A stretch of DNA of 64,000 bases from Niveispirillum sp. SYP-B3756. Lineage in GTDB: Bacteria; Pseudomonadota; Alphaproteobacteria; Azospirillales; Azospirillaceae. Made by a program: the position numbers and the translations under genes. The stretch is from contig NZ_WIDQ01000006.1 of the NCBI RefSeq assembly GCF_009495745.1, forward strand, positions 124,001-188,000. The letters are read 5' to 3'. Below are positions 1 to 8,809 of the stretch, piece after piece. Positions within the stretch are counted from its first letter, which is position 1, and each line of letters opens with the position of its first letter. Under the pieces are notes generated by a model. The model was given only the letters and a program-made list of their open reading frames with translations, searched no databases and was not told where the DNA came from.

Positions 1-523
1 CGCGGATGCCGATCAGCGCCATGAAGATGGGGATCAGCGGGGCCGCTACCAGCAGGATCAACCCGGCCGCCCAGGAATGCCAGGCCACGGCCAGCAACAG
101 CGCCGGGCAGACCAGCATCAACCGCCAGCGCACCGGCACATAGCGTTGCAGATAGGGGGTGACGGCCTCGGCCTGTTCGGCCAGCAGGGCGGCCAGCGTG
201 CCCGATGCTGGCAGGGTCGGGTCCAGCGGCATCCGCCGGCCCAGATGGTCCAGCGCCGCGCGGCGCAAGTCCGTCAGGGTCTGTCGGGCAGAGCGAAAGG
301 CCAGCCGCCGCCCAGCTGCATCCAGCGCGGTACGGGCCATGCCGATGGCGGCAAAGCCCAGTGCCGGGCCCAGCAGGTCGGCCATGCCGGCCCCCTTCAC
401 CATGGCCAGCACCGCCGCGGCCAGAATCCAGGCCTGGGCGATCCAGAACAGGTCAGCAAGCGACTGGAACAGGGCACCCAGCTTAAGCTGGCGGTCGGCG
501 GCAGGCTTGGAACGGTCTTTCAT
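1..523 (-). CDS. cydD: Thiol reductant ABC exporter subunit CydD, N-terminal part (partial)
   Basis: The minus-strand frame opens with ATG at 523 and stays open to the window edge, giving 174 codons of the N-terminal membrane domain. The translation has alternating hydrophobic segments and the motif AAPLIPIFMALIG, which is characteristic of CydD, half of the CydDC exporter of cysteine/glutathione needed for cytochrome bd assembly. The ATP-binding domain would lie outside the window. No intact partner (cydC, cydAB) is visible. An ordinary ABC exporter half is the alternative, but the motif favours CydD. Confidence 0.8.
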   Translation of the reverse strand, partial: MKDRSKPAADRQLKLGALFQSLADLFWIAQAWILAAAVLAMVKGAGMADLLGPALGFAAIGMARTALDAAGRRLAFRSARQTLTDLRRAALDHLGRRMPLDPTLPASGTLAALLAEQAEAVTPYLQRYVPVRWRLMLVCPALLLAVAWHSWAAGLILLVAAPLIPIFMALIGIR

Positions 524-716
524 GATACCGGGCGGCAACGGCGCCATGGCGCGGGGACGCCATAGATGCCGCGTCCCCGCGCCCACGGCAACCGGACAAA
601 CCGTCTCGGTTGGTTCACAGGGGAAATTTTCTGCCCTGTGTGCCTTTGCAGGTGGGATGGTCGATCCTCACGGCACCGTGATCAGGGCTTTATCCCTTGT
701 GGGAACGAGAAAGCGG
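524..716. other. Intergenic region upstream of cydD
   Basis: About 190 bases between the cydD start and the stop of the GntR gene, both read on the minus strand. I see no FNR-type box, hairpin terminator or convincing ORF here. Confidence 0.5.
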
Positions 717-1358
717 TCAGTCGCCCAACTGGTGCTTCAGGTCGTAAAGGGTGGCGCCAATATGGTTGGCGGTCAGGCTTTCCACCAGGGCGCTGTCACC
801 GGCCAACCAGGCTTCCAGGATCTGCCGGTGTTCGCGGCGCGCCCGCTCCTCCCGCCCCTGCGGGGCCAGATGCACGCGGACATAGCGTTCGGACAGAATA
901 TGCAGTCGCTTCAGCAGCGTATGGGTCACCGGCCCTGCCGGACGGATCAGCGCCAGATGGAAGACACGATTGCCGGTGACGTGGTCGGTGCCGTCCATAT
1001 CCTGCTGCTGTTCCAGGGTGGTCAGTGCCTCCTGGGCGACCTTCCGGTCTTCGGCGGTGGCGTTGCGGGCGCCGTCCGCCGTGGCCCCCGGCTCCAGCTT
1101 CAGGCGGAGCGCAAACACCTCCGTCGCCTCCGCCCCGGAAAGCGGGCGGACCACATAACCCCGGTTGGGGTAGGAGGTCAGCAGCCCATCCTGTTCCAGC
1201 CGGCCCAGCGCCTCCCGCAAGGGGATCTTGCTGACGCCCAGTTCATTGGCAATCACGTCCTGGCGCACGGGTGTTCCCGGCGCCATGGTCCCCATCAGGA
1301 TATGGCGGCGCACCACGTCATAGGTCTGATCGGAAAGCGTTCGGACTACAATGCTCAT
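717..1358 (-). CDS. GntR-family (FadR/FCD) transcriptional regulator
   Basis: A 213-residue protein with an N-terminal winged helix (residues about 5-70; DVIANELGVSKIPLREAL is the helix-turn-helix) and an all-helical FCD effector domain containing the metal/ligand histidines typical of the subfamily (H in NRVFHLALI, H in RREHRQILEAW). FCD regulators usually repress catabolic operons and are released by a sugar acid or amino-acid-like inducer. I chose the ATG giving MSIVVRTLSDQ; earlier in-frame ATG/TTG codons at 1370-1373 add five residues and have no better ribosome site. It is divergent from the DUF885-permease-GH127 operon and has a TATACGA site between them, so it is the likely local regulator of the arabinoglycoprotein/hydroxyproline island. 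Confidence 0.88.
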   Translation of the reverse strand: MSIVVRTLSDQTYDVVRRHILMGTMAPGTPVRQDVIANELGVSKIPLREALGRLEQDGLLTSYPNRGYVVRPLSGAEATEVFALRLKLEPGATADGARNATAEDRKVAQEALTTLEQQQDMDGTDHVTGNRVFHLALIRPAGPVTHTLLKRLHILSERYVRVHLAPQGREERARREHRQILEAWLAGDSALVESLTANHIGATLYDLKHQLGD

Positions 1359-1761
1359 TCTGGTCCACATCAACAGGAAGGGTGCCTGGGCAGCCGCCTA
1401 GCGTTGGCAAGCGGTGTCATCAGGCCGCTGCCAGACCAGCCGAAGCCACCGGCAGCTTGGCGATTGTCCCGGAAATGATCGCTAACTGCAAAGGGATGTT
1501 GCGCGCGAGCAATCCATTTCAAGCTGCCCCAGCCATGCGATACCGGCGGCGTCGCACAAGCTGGGATTTGCTGTTGCGATCGGCGGAAATTCGTCTAAAG
1601 TATACGAAATAAACACTGACATATAAATACGAATGCCGCCAGGGGCCTGATCTGGGAAGGATGGCGTGACCGGGGGGCCGCGCAAGCAATGATGCCCCAC
1701 CCGCTATTCATCGCCAAGGGCCCTCATCCTGTCATCGTTTCCCTCGCCTGAACGAAAGACC
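1359..1761. promoter_or_regulatory. Divergent promoter region between the GntR gene and the DUF885 operon
   Basis: Roughly 400 bases without a credible gene. The A+T-rich stretch 1595-1625 breaks the surrounding high G+C and carries the putative GntR operator. The remaining short frames have no codon bias like the neighbours and are taken as non-coding leader. Confidence 0.5.
1595..1611. promoter_or_regulatory. Putative GntR operator, site 1
   Basis: The sequence CTAAAGTATACGAAAT holds a GTATAC palindrome and the nonamer AGTATACGA. The same nonamer, inverted, is found before the deaminase gene (9744-9752), and TTATACGA occurs between the DUF5695 and GH43 genes (12640-12647). FCD-type GntR proteins such as ExuR/UxuR bind TGGTATACCA-like palindromes, so this is a plausible operator. 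It is inferred from sequence sharing only. Confidence 0.55.
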
Positions 1762-3558
1762 ATGATGCGTCCAGCCAGCCAAACCGTCCAAAGCCGTTTC
1801 CGGACCCCGCGTGCCCTGTTGCTGGGGACGGGGATCGCCCTGTTCGGCGCCACCGCCAGCTTCGCCGGCCCGGCCGATGATCTGGGTTCCGTGCTCAGCG
1901 ATTATGACAAGCTGCTGGCGGCGGCTGACCCGATCAGCGCCGGCCAGCGGGGCGACCCGGAAGCCGCCAAGCGCTGGCCCGATGACAGCCCGGATGCCGT
2001 GGCCGCCCGCCGGCGCAGCATGGGGCAATTGCGCGACCGGCTGGCCGCGATTCCGGCCGCTTCCCTGACCGGGGCCGATGCGCTGAACCATACGCTGCTG
2101 CTGCGTCGGCTGGATCTGGACCTGGAAGGGGGGCGCTTTGACGAGGAGCGCATTCCCTTCAATGCCGATAGTGGCTTCTTCAATGTGCCCGATTATATGG
2201 CCGGCGGCACCCGCCTGCGTAGTGTGGAGGCGGCGGAAGCCTATCTGGTGCGCATGGCCGGGCTGCCCGCTTACTATGCGACCGAAATTGCCAACATGCG
2301 CCGGGGCATCAAGACCGGCTTCGTGCAGCCGCGCCTTGTTGTGCAGGCGGCCATTCATATGAGCAAGACGCTGGCCGATGTGCCGGCGGATCAGAATGCC
2401 CTGCTGCTGCCGCTGATGGACTTGCCGCCGACCATCCCGGCTCCGCAGCGGGAAGCGCTGTTGAAACGCGGGGTGGAGATCGTCAAGACCAAGGTGAAGC
2501 CGGCCGAGCTGGGGCTGGTGGAGTTCTTCACCAAGGAATATCTGCCGAAATCCCGCGATACGCTGGGCGCCTATGCCCTGCCCGACGGGCGCGATTACTA
2601 TGTCTACCGGGTGAAGCGCGAAACCACCACCACCATGACCCCCGATGAGGTCTATGAGTTGGGCCGGTCGGAAATCGCCCGTATCCGCGCGGAAATGGAT
2701 GCGGTGATCAAGGAAACTGGCTTCAAAGGGAACTTCAAGGAGTTCCTGGCCTTCCTGCGCAGCGACCCGCAATTCTACGCCACCTCGCGTGAGCAGTTGC
2801 TGGAAAAATCCAGCCGGCTGGCCAAGCTGGTGGATGACAAGCTGCCGCAATATTTCAGCCTGCTGCCCCGCCTGCCCTATGGCGTGCGCCCGGTGCCGGC
2901 GGAGATTGAGGAGAATTACACCTCCGGCCGTTATCATCCCGGCAGCCCGGAACAGGGCATTGCCGGTGGCCTGATGATCAATACCTCCCATCTCACCATG
3001 CGGCCGCTTTATGAGCTGCCGGCCCTGGTGGCGCATGAAGGTGTGCCCGGCCACCATCTGCAGATCGCCCTGGCCCAGGAGCAGAATAATGTGCCGCAGT
3101 TCCGCCGCCAGGATGACGTGACCGCCTATGTGGAAGGCTGGGCGCTTTACAGCGAACAGTTGGTGGCGGAAATGGGCCTGTACCGCACGCCCTATGAAAA
3201 GTTCGGCATGTTGTCGATGGAGATGTGGCGCGCCTGCCGGCTGGTGATGGATGTCGGCATCCATTGGAAAGGCATGGGCCGGGAAGAGGCGGCAAGCTGC
3301 CTGCGCGACAACAGCGCACTGGCGGAAAAGAACATCCAGAGCGAGACGGATCGTTACATCGCCTGGCCCGGTCAGGCCCTGGGCTACAAGATCGGTCAGT
3401 TGAAAATCTCCCAGATGCGCCTGAAGGCAGAAAAGGCGTTGGGGCCGAAATTCGACATCCGGCAATTCCATGCCCTGGTGCTGAATGACGGGCCGATGCC
3501 GATGACCATGCTGGAAAGCCGGATCGACGGCTGGATTGCCAGCGGCGGGGCAAATTAA
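1762..3558 (+). CDS. Secreted DUF885 family metallopeptidase-like protein
   Basis: A 598-residue protein starting with a signal peptide (basic start, hydrophobic core about 19-33, cleavage near SFA-GPADD). The DUF885 domain fills the rest. It carries the conserved HEGVPGHH motif at residues 425-432, which resembles the HExxH zinc motif of thermolysin-like peptidases with an inserted loop, and a downstream glutamate in YVEGWALYSE. Members are regarded as peptidases of the periplasm or cell surface. It is first in a tandem with an amino-acid permease and a GH127 arabinofuranosidase, so it could trim peptides of Hyp-rich glycoproteins. Substrate specificity is inferred from context only. Confidence 0.85.
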   Translation: MMRPASQTVQSRFRTPRALLLGTGIALFGATASFAGPADDLGSVLSDYDKLLAAADPISAGQRGDPEAAKRWPDDSPDAVAARRRSMGQLRDRLAAIPAASLTGADALNHTLLLRRLDLDLEGGRFDEERIPFNADSGFFNVPDYMAGGTRLRSVEAAEAYLVRMAGLPAYYATEIANMRRGIKTGFVQPRLVVQAAIHMSKTLADVPADQNALLLPLMDLPPTIPAPQREALLKRGVEIVKTKVKPAELGLVEFFTKEYLPKSRDTLGAYALPDGRDYYVYRVKRETTTTMTPDEVYELGRSEIARIRAEMDAVIKETGFKGNFKEFLAFLRSDPQFYATSREQLLEKSSRLAKLVDDKLPQYFSLLPRLPYGVRPVPAEIEENYTSGRYHPGSPEQGIAGGLMINTSHLTMRPLYELPALVAHEGVPGHHLQIALAQEQNNVPQFRRQDDVTAYVEGWALYSEQLVAEMGLYRTPYEKFGMLSMEMWRACRLVMDVGIHWKGMGREEAASCLRDNSALAEKNIQSETDRYIAWPGQALGYKIGQLKISQMRLKAEKALGPKFDIRQFHALVLNDGPMPMTMLESRIDGWIASGGAN

Positions 3559-3562
3559 GGGC

Positions 3563-3655
3563 AGCCCCGCCATGCTTCATGGCGGGGCTTATACATGTTC
3601 CCTCAGGCGCCGGGCGCCGCCTCATCGGAAGGGGCATCGATAATGCCCCTTCCGA
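3563..3655 (+). promoter_or_regulatory. Two tandem hairpins between the DUF885 and permease genes
   Basis: The first hairpin (3563-3589) has a perfect 12-base stem and a 3-base loop beginning five bases after the DUF885 stop. The second (3625-3655) has a perfect 13-base stem (TCGGAAGGGGCAT) with a 5-base loop. Neither is followed by a T-run, so simple Rho-independent termination is unlikely. They may stabilise the upstream mRNA end or set the ratio between peptidase and permease/GH127 expression. Confidence 0.5.
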
Positions 3656-3706
3656 TAAAGACAGACCAAGCCGGTCAACGGCATTCCAGAGAACAGGAGC
3701 GGGTGA

Positions 3707-5125
3707 ATGGGTTTCTTCGGACGGCGCAAACCGCTGGATGCACAGCATAGCGTGCATCATGATCAGCGGCTGCAGCGCACCTTGAGCTGGCCGCATCTGG
3801 TGGCTTTGGGCATTGGTGCCATCATCGGCACCGGCATCTATACCCTGACCGGGATCGGGGCGGAACGGGCCGGGCCGGCGGTGGTGCTGGCCTTTGCCGC
3901 CTGCGGCATCCTCTGTGTCTTCGCCGCCCTGACCTATACGGAGATGGCCACCCTGGTGCCCGCCGCCGGCAGCGCCTACACCTACACCTATTCGGTGCTT
4001 GGGGAGGTGCTGGGCTGGCTGGTCGGGTGGAGCCTGGTGCTGGAATATGCCGTCACCTGTGCGGCCGTCGCCGTCGGCTGGTCTGGTTATGCGGTCGGGC
4101 TGTTGCAGGCGGCGGGTATCCACCTGCCGGCCTGGATGATTGCCGGCCCCCATGCTGGCGGTATCGTCAACCTGCCTGCCGTGTTGATCACGCTGGCCGT
4201 CACCGCCCTGCTGGCCCGTGGCGCGCGGGAGAGTGCGACGCTGAATATTGTGCTGGTGGCAATCAAGCTCGTGGCGCTCGCCGTGTTTGTCGGGCTGGCT
4301 GCCCCGGCGGTGGTGCCGGAGAATTACACGCCCTTCATGCCCTATGGCTTCACGTCCCACACAGTGGATGGGCATGTGCGTGGCGTGATGGCGGCCGCCG
4401 CCATCGTCTTCTTCGCCTTTTTCGGTTTCGATGCCGTTTCCACTTCGGCCGAAGAGGTGAAGAACCCGACGCGTGACCTGACCATCGGCATTATCGGTTC
4501 CATGGTCATCTGCACCGTCATCTATATGCTGGTCGCCGCCTGTGCCGTGGGGGCCTGGCCCTTCGCCGAATTCGCCGCCAGTGGGGAACCGCTGGCCTTC
4601 ATTTTGCGCGGGCTGGGCCATCCGGGGGCAGCGTTTGGCATTGGGGCTGCCGCCATCATTGCCTTGCCATCGGTCATCCTGGTGATGATGTTTGGCCAGA
4701 CCCGCGTGTTCTTCGTGATGGCCCGCGACGGGCTGCTGCCCCGCAGCCTCAGCCGGCTGGATGCACAGCGGCGCGGGCCGGTGAAACTGACCCTGATCGT
4801 CGGGGCCTTCGTGTCCATCGTGGCCGGCTTTTTCCGCCTGGACCAGATTGCCGAACTGTCCAACGCCGGCACGCTGACCGCCTTCATCGCCGTTTCCGTC
4901 TGCGTGATGGTACTGCGCCGCACCCGGCCGGATCTGCCGCGCCTGTTCCGCTGCCCGGCCGTCTGGCTGGTGGCCCCATTGGCTGTCATCGGCTGCCTTT
5001 ATTTCATGATCAGCTTGCCTATGGGCACGCTGATCCGCTTCGCCATCTGGAATCTGATCGGCCTTGCCATTTACTTTGCCTATGGCCGCCGCCGCAGCCT
5101 GCTGGCCCAAGCTGAAGGGAACTGA
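3707..5125 (+). CDS. APC-superfamily amino acid permease
   Basis: A 472-residue membrane protein with about 12-13 hydrophobic segments. The first carries IGAIIGTGIYTLTG, the glycine-rich substrate-binding signature of APC transporters in TM1, and FFAFFGFDAVSTSAEEVKNP matches the TM6 signature of cationic/neutral amino acid permeases (YfnA/CAT type). It would import an amino acid by cation symport across the inner membrane. A good ribosome site (AGGAGCGGGTG) precedes the ATG. It lies in the same operon as GH127, ending four bases before that gene, and near hydroxyproline-degrading enzymes. I infer hydroxyproline or a small Hyp compound as substrate; the family alone does not show it. Confidence 0.88.
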   Translation: MGFFGRRKPLDAQHSVHHDQRLQRTLSWPHLVALGIGAIIGTGIYTLTGIGAERAGPAVVLAFAACGILCVFAALTYTEMATLVPAAGSAYTYTYSVLGEVLGWLVGWSLVLEYAVTCAAVAVGWSGYAVGLLQAAGIHLPAWMIAGPHAGGIVNLPAVLITLAVTALLARGARESATLNIVLVAIKLVALAVFVGLAAPAVVPENYTPFMPYGFTSHTVDGHVRGVMAAAAIVFFAFFGFDAVSTSAEEVKNPTRDLTIGIIGSMVICTVIYMLVAACAVGAWPFAEFAASGEPLAFILRGLGHPGAAFGIGAAAIIALPSVILVMMFGQTRVFFVMARDGLLPRSLSRLDAQRRGPVKLTLIVGAFVSIVAGFFRLDQIAELSNAGTLTAFIAVSVCVMVLRRTRPDLPRLFRCPAVWLVAPLAVIGCLYFMISLPMGTLIRFAIWNLIGLAIYFAYGRRRSLLAQAEGN

Positions 5126-5129
5126 GCCC

Positions 5130-7484
5130 ATGTCCGCGCACCCTCTCTCCCGCCGCCTGTTGCTGGGGGCGGCACCGGCCGCCCTGCTGCTGGGCAGCAA
5201 GCCCGCGCTGGCGGCCCCGTTTGCCGGCGTGTTGAAACCCAAGCTGGTGCCGCTGCCGCTGGAATCCGTGCGTCTGCTGCCCTCGCCCTATCTGACGGCG
5301 GTGGAGGCGAACCGCGCCTATCTGCACAAGCTGGAACCGGATCGGCTGCTGCATAATTTCCGCACCCAGGCCGGGCTGGAGCCCAAGGGGCAGGTTTACG
5401 GCGGCTGGGAAAGCGACACCATCGCCGGCCACAGTTTGGGCCACTACATGACCGCCCTGGCCCTGATGTATGCCCAGACCGGTGATGGGGAGTGCCAGCG
5501 CCGCCTCTCCTATATCCTGGATGAGCTGGCCTTGTGTCAGGCCCAGGATGCCGATGGTTTCGTCGCCGGCTTCACCCGCAAGAAGGGTGACAAGATCGAA
5601 CATGGCAAGCTGGTGTTTGACGAGGTACGCCGGGGCGAGATTCAGTCCCGTGGCTTCGATCTCAATGGCTGCTGGGTACCGCTTTATACCTGGCACAAGA
5701 TGTTCGCCGGTATCCTGGATGCCGACCGCTATTGCGGCCTGCACAAGGGCATTCCCATTGCCGAAAAGCTGGCCGCCTATATTGAGGGGGTCTTTGCCGG
5801 GCTGGATGACGCGCAAATCCAGAAGGTGCTGGATTGCGAACATGGCGGCATCAATGAAAGTTTCGCTGAACTCTATGTGCGCACCGGCAACCGCCGCTGG
5901 CTGGCCCTGGCGGAAAAGATTTATCACCGCAAGGTGCTGGAACCGCTGAGCCAGGGCATCGACTGCCTGCCCAATATCCATGCCAACACGCAAATTCCCA
6001 AGCTGATCGGGCTGGCCCGGCTGCATGAAATCACCGGGGCGGAACGGCATGGCAAGGCCGCAAGCTTCTTCTGGGAGACGGTGACGCGGGATTATTCCTA
6101 TGTCATCGGCGGCAATGCCGACCGGGAATATTTCCAGGCCCCGCGCTCCATTTCCAAGCACATCACCGAACAGACCTGTGAATCCTGCAACAGCTACAAC
6201 ATGCTGAAACTGACCCGGCATCTTTATGCCGGGATGCCGGAGGCACGTTACTTCGATTATTACGAACGCGCCCACCTGAACCATATCATGGCGCACCAGA
6301 ACCCGAAGACGGGGATGTTCGCCTATATGGTGCCGCTGATGTCCGGCACGCACCGCGAATTCTCCACCCCCTTCGATGATTTCTGGTGCTGTGTCGGCAG
6401 CGGCATGGAAAGCCATTCCAAGCATGGCGAATCCATCTATTGGCATGGCAGCGGGGATGTGACGGTCAATCTCTATATCCCCAGCACCCTGGCGGCCGGG
6501 CGGGAGACGCCGGGCCTGCGGCTGGAAACCCAATATCCGTTCGGGGATGAGGTGGTGTTGACCGTCACCCGGGCGGTGGGCAAGGGCGCGCTGTCGCTGC
6601 GCGTGCCCGGCTGGTGCCAGGGGGCGACGGTCAGCCTGAATGGCCAGCCCGCCGATGCCACGCCGCGCGATGGCTATATCCGCATTGCCGGCCCGCGCCA
6701 GACCGGCGACGTGATCCGCCTGACCCTGCCGCGCCAGTTGCGCATCGAAGCGACAGTGGATGATCCCAACACGGTGGCCCTGCTTTACGGGCCGATGGTG
6801 CTGGCGGGCGATCTGGGACCGGCGACCGAGAAATGGAAGGGCCTGGCCCCGGTGCTGGTGGGCAGCGATCTGCTGGCCCGCCTGCACCCGACGGGGGAGC
6901 CAGCCGTGTTCAAGAGTGATGGCATCGTGCGGCCGGGTGACCTGACCCTGCGCCCCTTCACCTTCCAGCATGAACGCAACACGGCCGTCTATTTCAAGCG
7001 CTTCACCGATGCCGAATGGCAGGTGGAACAACAGCGCTTCCAGGCCGAACAGGCCCGCCTGCAGGACTTGCAGGACCGTTCCGCCGACCTGATGCATCTG
7101 GGGGAGATGCAGGCCGAACGTGACCATGATCTGGATGCCAAAATCTCCTATCCCGTGGTCTATCGCGGCCGCAATGGGCGCGATGCCCGCTCCGGCGGCT
7201 ATTTCGAATTCAGCTTGAAGACGCGGCCGGGGCCGTTATTCCTGCAATCCACCTATTGGGGGGAGGAGCGCGGCCGCAAATTCTCCATCCTGATCGATGG
7301 CACCCCCATCGTGAAGGAGGAGTTGAAAGCAGAGAAGCCCGGCGAATTCTTCGACCGCGACTATCCGATCCCCGAAGAACTGACGCGCGGCAAGCAGAAG
7401 ATCCGCGTGCGCTTCGAACCCGAAACCGGCAGCTCCGCCGGCCCCTCCTTCGGGGTGCGCCTGTTCACGGCCAAGGCCGGATAA
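5130..7484 (+). CDS. GH127 family beta-L-arabinofuranosidase, exported
   Basis: A 784-residue enzyme. The start at 5130, four bases after the permease stop, is chosen because it begins MSAHPLSRRLLLGAAPAA, a Tat-type signal (SRRLLL). The (alpha/alpha)6 catalytic domain follows, with GGWESDTIAGHSLGHYM near the N terminus. The zinc-thiolate site of GH127 is visible: E351-x-C353 in CESCNSYNMLKLT and the C420-C421 pair in DFWCCVGSG. In Bifidobacterium HypBA1, which releases L-arabinose from Hyp-linked beta-arabinofuranosides of extensins, the equivalent residues are Glu338, Cys340, Cys417 and the nucleophile. A beta-sandwich and an accessory domain (about 700-784) complete the protein, making it longer than HypBA1. 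The family also contains other activities, so the exact linkage is inferred, but a Hyp epimerase next door supports Hyp-arabinoside. Confidence 0.9.
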   Translation: MSAHPLSRRLLLGAAPAALLLGSKPALAAPFAGVLKPKLVPLPLESVRLLPSPYLTAVEANRAYLHKLEPDRLLHNFRTQAGLEPKGQVYGGWESDTIAGHSLGHYMTALALMYAQTGDGECQRRLSYILDELALCQAQDADGFVAGFTRKKGDKIEHGKLVFDEVRRGEIQSRGFDLNGCWVPLYTWHKMFAGILDADRYCGLHKGIPIAEKLAAYIEGVFAGLDDAQIQKVLDCEHGGINESFAELYVRTGNRRWLALAEKIYHRKVLEPLSQGIDCLPNIHANTQIPKLIGLARLHEITGAERHGKAASFFWETVTRDYSYVIGGNADREYFQAPRSISKHITEQTCESCNSYNMLKLTRHLYAGMPEARYFDYYERAHLNHIMAHQNPKTGMFAYMVPLMSGTHREFSTPFDDFWCCVGSGMESHSKHGESIYWHGSGDVTVNLYIPSTLAAGRETPGLRLETQYPFGDEVVLTVTRAVGKGALSLRVPGWCQGATVSLNGQPADATPRDGYIRIAGPRQTGDVIRLTLPRQLRIEATVDDPNTVALLYGPMVLAGDLGPATEKWKGLAPVLVGSDLLARLHPTGEPAVFKSDGIVRPGDLTLRPFTFQHERNTAVYFKRFTDAEWQVEQQRFQAEQARLQDLQDRSADLMHLGEMQAERDHDLDAKISYPVVYRGRNGRDARSGGYFEFSLKTRPGPLFLQSTYWGEERGRKFSILIDGTPIVKEELKAEKPGEFFDRDYPIPEELTRGKQKIRVRFEPETGSSAGPSFGVRLFTAKAG

Positions 7485-7485
7485 G

Positions 7486-7526
7486 AAAAAGCCCGGTCGG
7501 GGGCGATCCCCGGCCGGGCTTTTCTT
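7486..7526 (+). terminator. Rho-independent terminator after the GH127 gene
   Basis: A G+C-rich stem (AGCCCGG...CCGGGCT) with a short loop is flanked by AAAAA on the left and TTTTCTT on the right. It begins two bases after the stop codon and could work in both directions. Confidence 0.85.
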
Positions 7527-7608
7527 GAGGAAGGGGTGGGGGCTTCGTGCCTGTCCGAAAAATTTCATGCCGTTTCAATATCTTACACAATTTGACTGTC
7601 TGTATCTC

Positions 7609-7690
7609 CGTCACCCCGGCGAAGGCCGGGGTCCAGAATCACAGGCACCTTGCTCTACGAACCTGGACCCCGGCCTTCGCCGGGGTGACG
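7609..7690 (-). repeat. 82-bp dispersed palindromic element, copy 1
   Basis: Outer arms CGTCACCCCGGCGAAGGCC and its inverse enclose about 40 bases. The inner part, read on the minus strand, closely matches the inner part of the copies at 36473-36554 and 43196-43436, so these are true copies of one element rather than chance palindromes. It sits between two convergent operons. Confidence 0.85.
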
Positions 7691-7741
7691 GAGAGGATAC
7701 AGTAAGACATTGATAATGAATAAAATATTCCAGACACACAC

Positions 7742-8740
7742 TCACACCACGGTGAAGCCCTTCCAGAACGTATCTTCCTGATCAATCCAGATGGTGTTGT
7801 GACCGGTTGAAACCGCACTGCCCTGGATGGAGGGGATAATTGCCGGCTGGCCGCCCAGCTCGGTCAAGGCTTCCACCTTGCCGATGAACCGGCTGCCAAT
7901 ATAGCTTTCATGCACGAACTGGTCGCCCACCCGCAGCCGGCCCTGATGCACCAGATGCGCCAGCCGCGCCGAGGTGCCGGTGCCGCAGGGGCTGCGGTCG
8001 ATGGCGCGTTCACCATAGAATACGGCATTGCGCCCATCGGCCCCGTCGCCGCGCGGCTTGTCGGCCCACAATACGTGGGTGACGCCGCGGATACGCTCAT
8101 CCAGCGGATGCACCGGCTCCACCTTCTGCCGCATCAGGGTGCGGATGCTGCGCGACAGCTCAACAATGCGGCTGGCGCCCAGATCATCCAGCCCCGTATA
8201 GGGCCCCTGCGGCTCCACAATGGCGTAGAAATTGCCGCCATAGGAGACATCGACCCGCAAGGGGCCAAAGCCCGGTACCTCAATCTCGATCCCGGTGGCC
8301 GCGACATAGGCGGCGACGTTGCGGATGCGCACCCAGCGCACTCGGTCGCCTTCCTGGCCATACTCGATATCGATGATGCCGGCCGGCACCTCCACCTTCA
8401 GGCGGCCCGGCACGCGCGGCAGAATCAGGCCATTTTCCAGGCCAAAGGTGATCATGCCGATGGTGCCATGCCCGCACATGGGCAGGCAGCCGCTGGTTTC
8501 GATGAACAGGATGCCGACATCCGTATCCGCCTGGGTGGGCGGATAAAGGAAGCCGCCGGACATCATGTCATGGCCGCGCGGTTCAAAGCAGAGCCCGGTA
8601 CGGATCCAGTCGAATCGTTCCAGGAAATCCTGCCGCCGCTCCGCCATGGAGTTGCCGCGCAGCAGCGGCGCCCCGCCCGCCACCAGCCGGACCGGATTAC
8701 CCGCCGTATGACCATCAATACAGAAAAACGTGTGACGCAT
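7742..8740 (-). CDS. 4-hydroxyproline 2-epimerase (proline racemase family)
   Basis: A 332-residue cytosolic enzyme of the proline racemase family. Both catalytic cysteines are present: C89 in LPMCGHGTIG and C252 in DRSPCGTGTSA. Two cysteines mark racemases/epimerases, whereas the 3-hydroxyproline dehydratases have Ser or Thr at one position. The FCIDGHTAGNPVR start is typical of enzymes that convert trans-4-hydroxy-L-proline to cis-4-hydroxy-D-proline, the first step of bacterial hydroxyproline catabolism. It is second in a minus-strand operon behind the deaminase gene. A D-hydroxyproline dehydrogenase, needed for the next step, is not in this window. Confidence 0.88.
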   Translation of the reverse strand: MRHTFFCIDGHTAGNPVRLVAGGAPLLRGNSMAERRQDFLERFDWIRTGLCFEPRGHDMMSGGFLYPPTQADTDVGILFIETSGCLPMCGHGTIGMITFGLENGLILPRVPGRLKVEVPAGIIDIEYGQEGDRVRWVRIRNVAAYVAATGIEIEVPGFGPLRVDVSYGGNFYAIVEPQGPYTGLDDLGASRIVELSRSIRTLMRQKVEPVHPLDERIRGVTHVLWADKPRGDGADGRNAVFYGERAIDRSPCGTGTSARLAHLVHQGRLRVGDQFVHESYIGSRFIGKVEALTELGGQPAIIPSIQGSAVSTGHNTIWIDQEDTFWKGFTVV

Positions 8741-8809
8741 GATGGCACTCCAGCTTGATATTAACGTTTTCCCTCAGGCGCCGGGCGGCGGCATCCGACG
8801 GCTTGGTCT

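Noticed and set aside
1482-1700. A 72-codon minus-strand ORF in the GntR/DUF885 intergenic region
   Set aside because: Odd composition, no ribosome site, and it would cover the likely promoter and operator.
5019-7127. A 700-codon open frame antisense to the GH127 gene, and similar long antisense frames opposite the DUF885, DUF5695, multicopper oxidase, aldehyde dehydrogenase and cobN genes
   Set aside because: These arise from high third-position G+C. Their translations are rich in His, Gln, Arg and Gly without domain motifs, while the opposite frames carry complete enzyme signatures.
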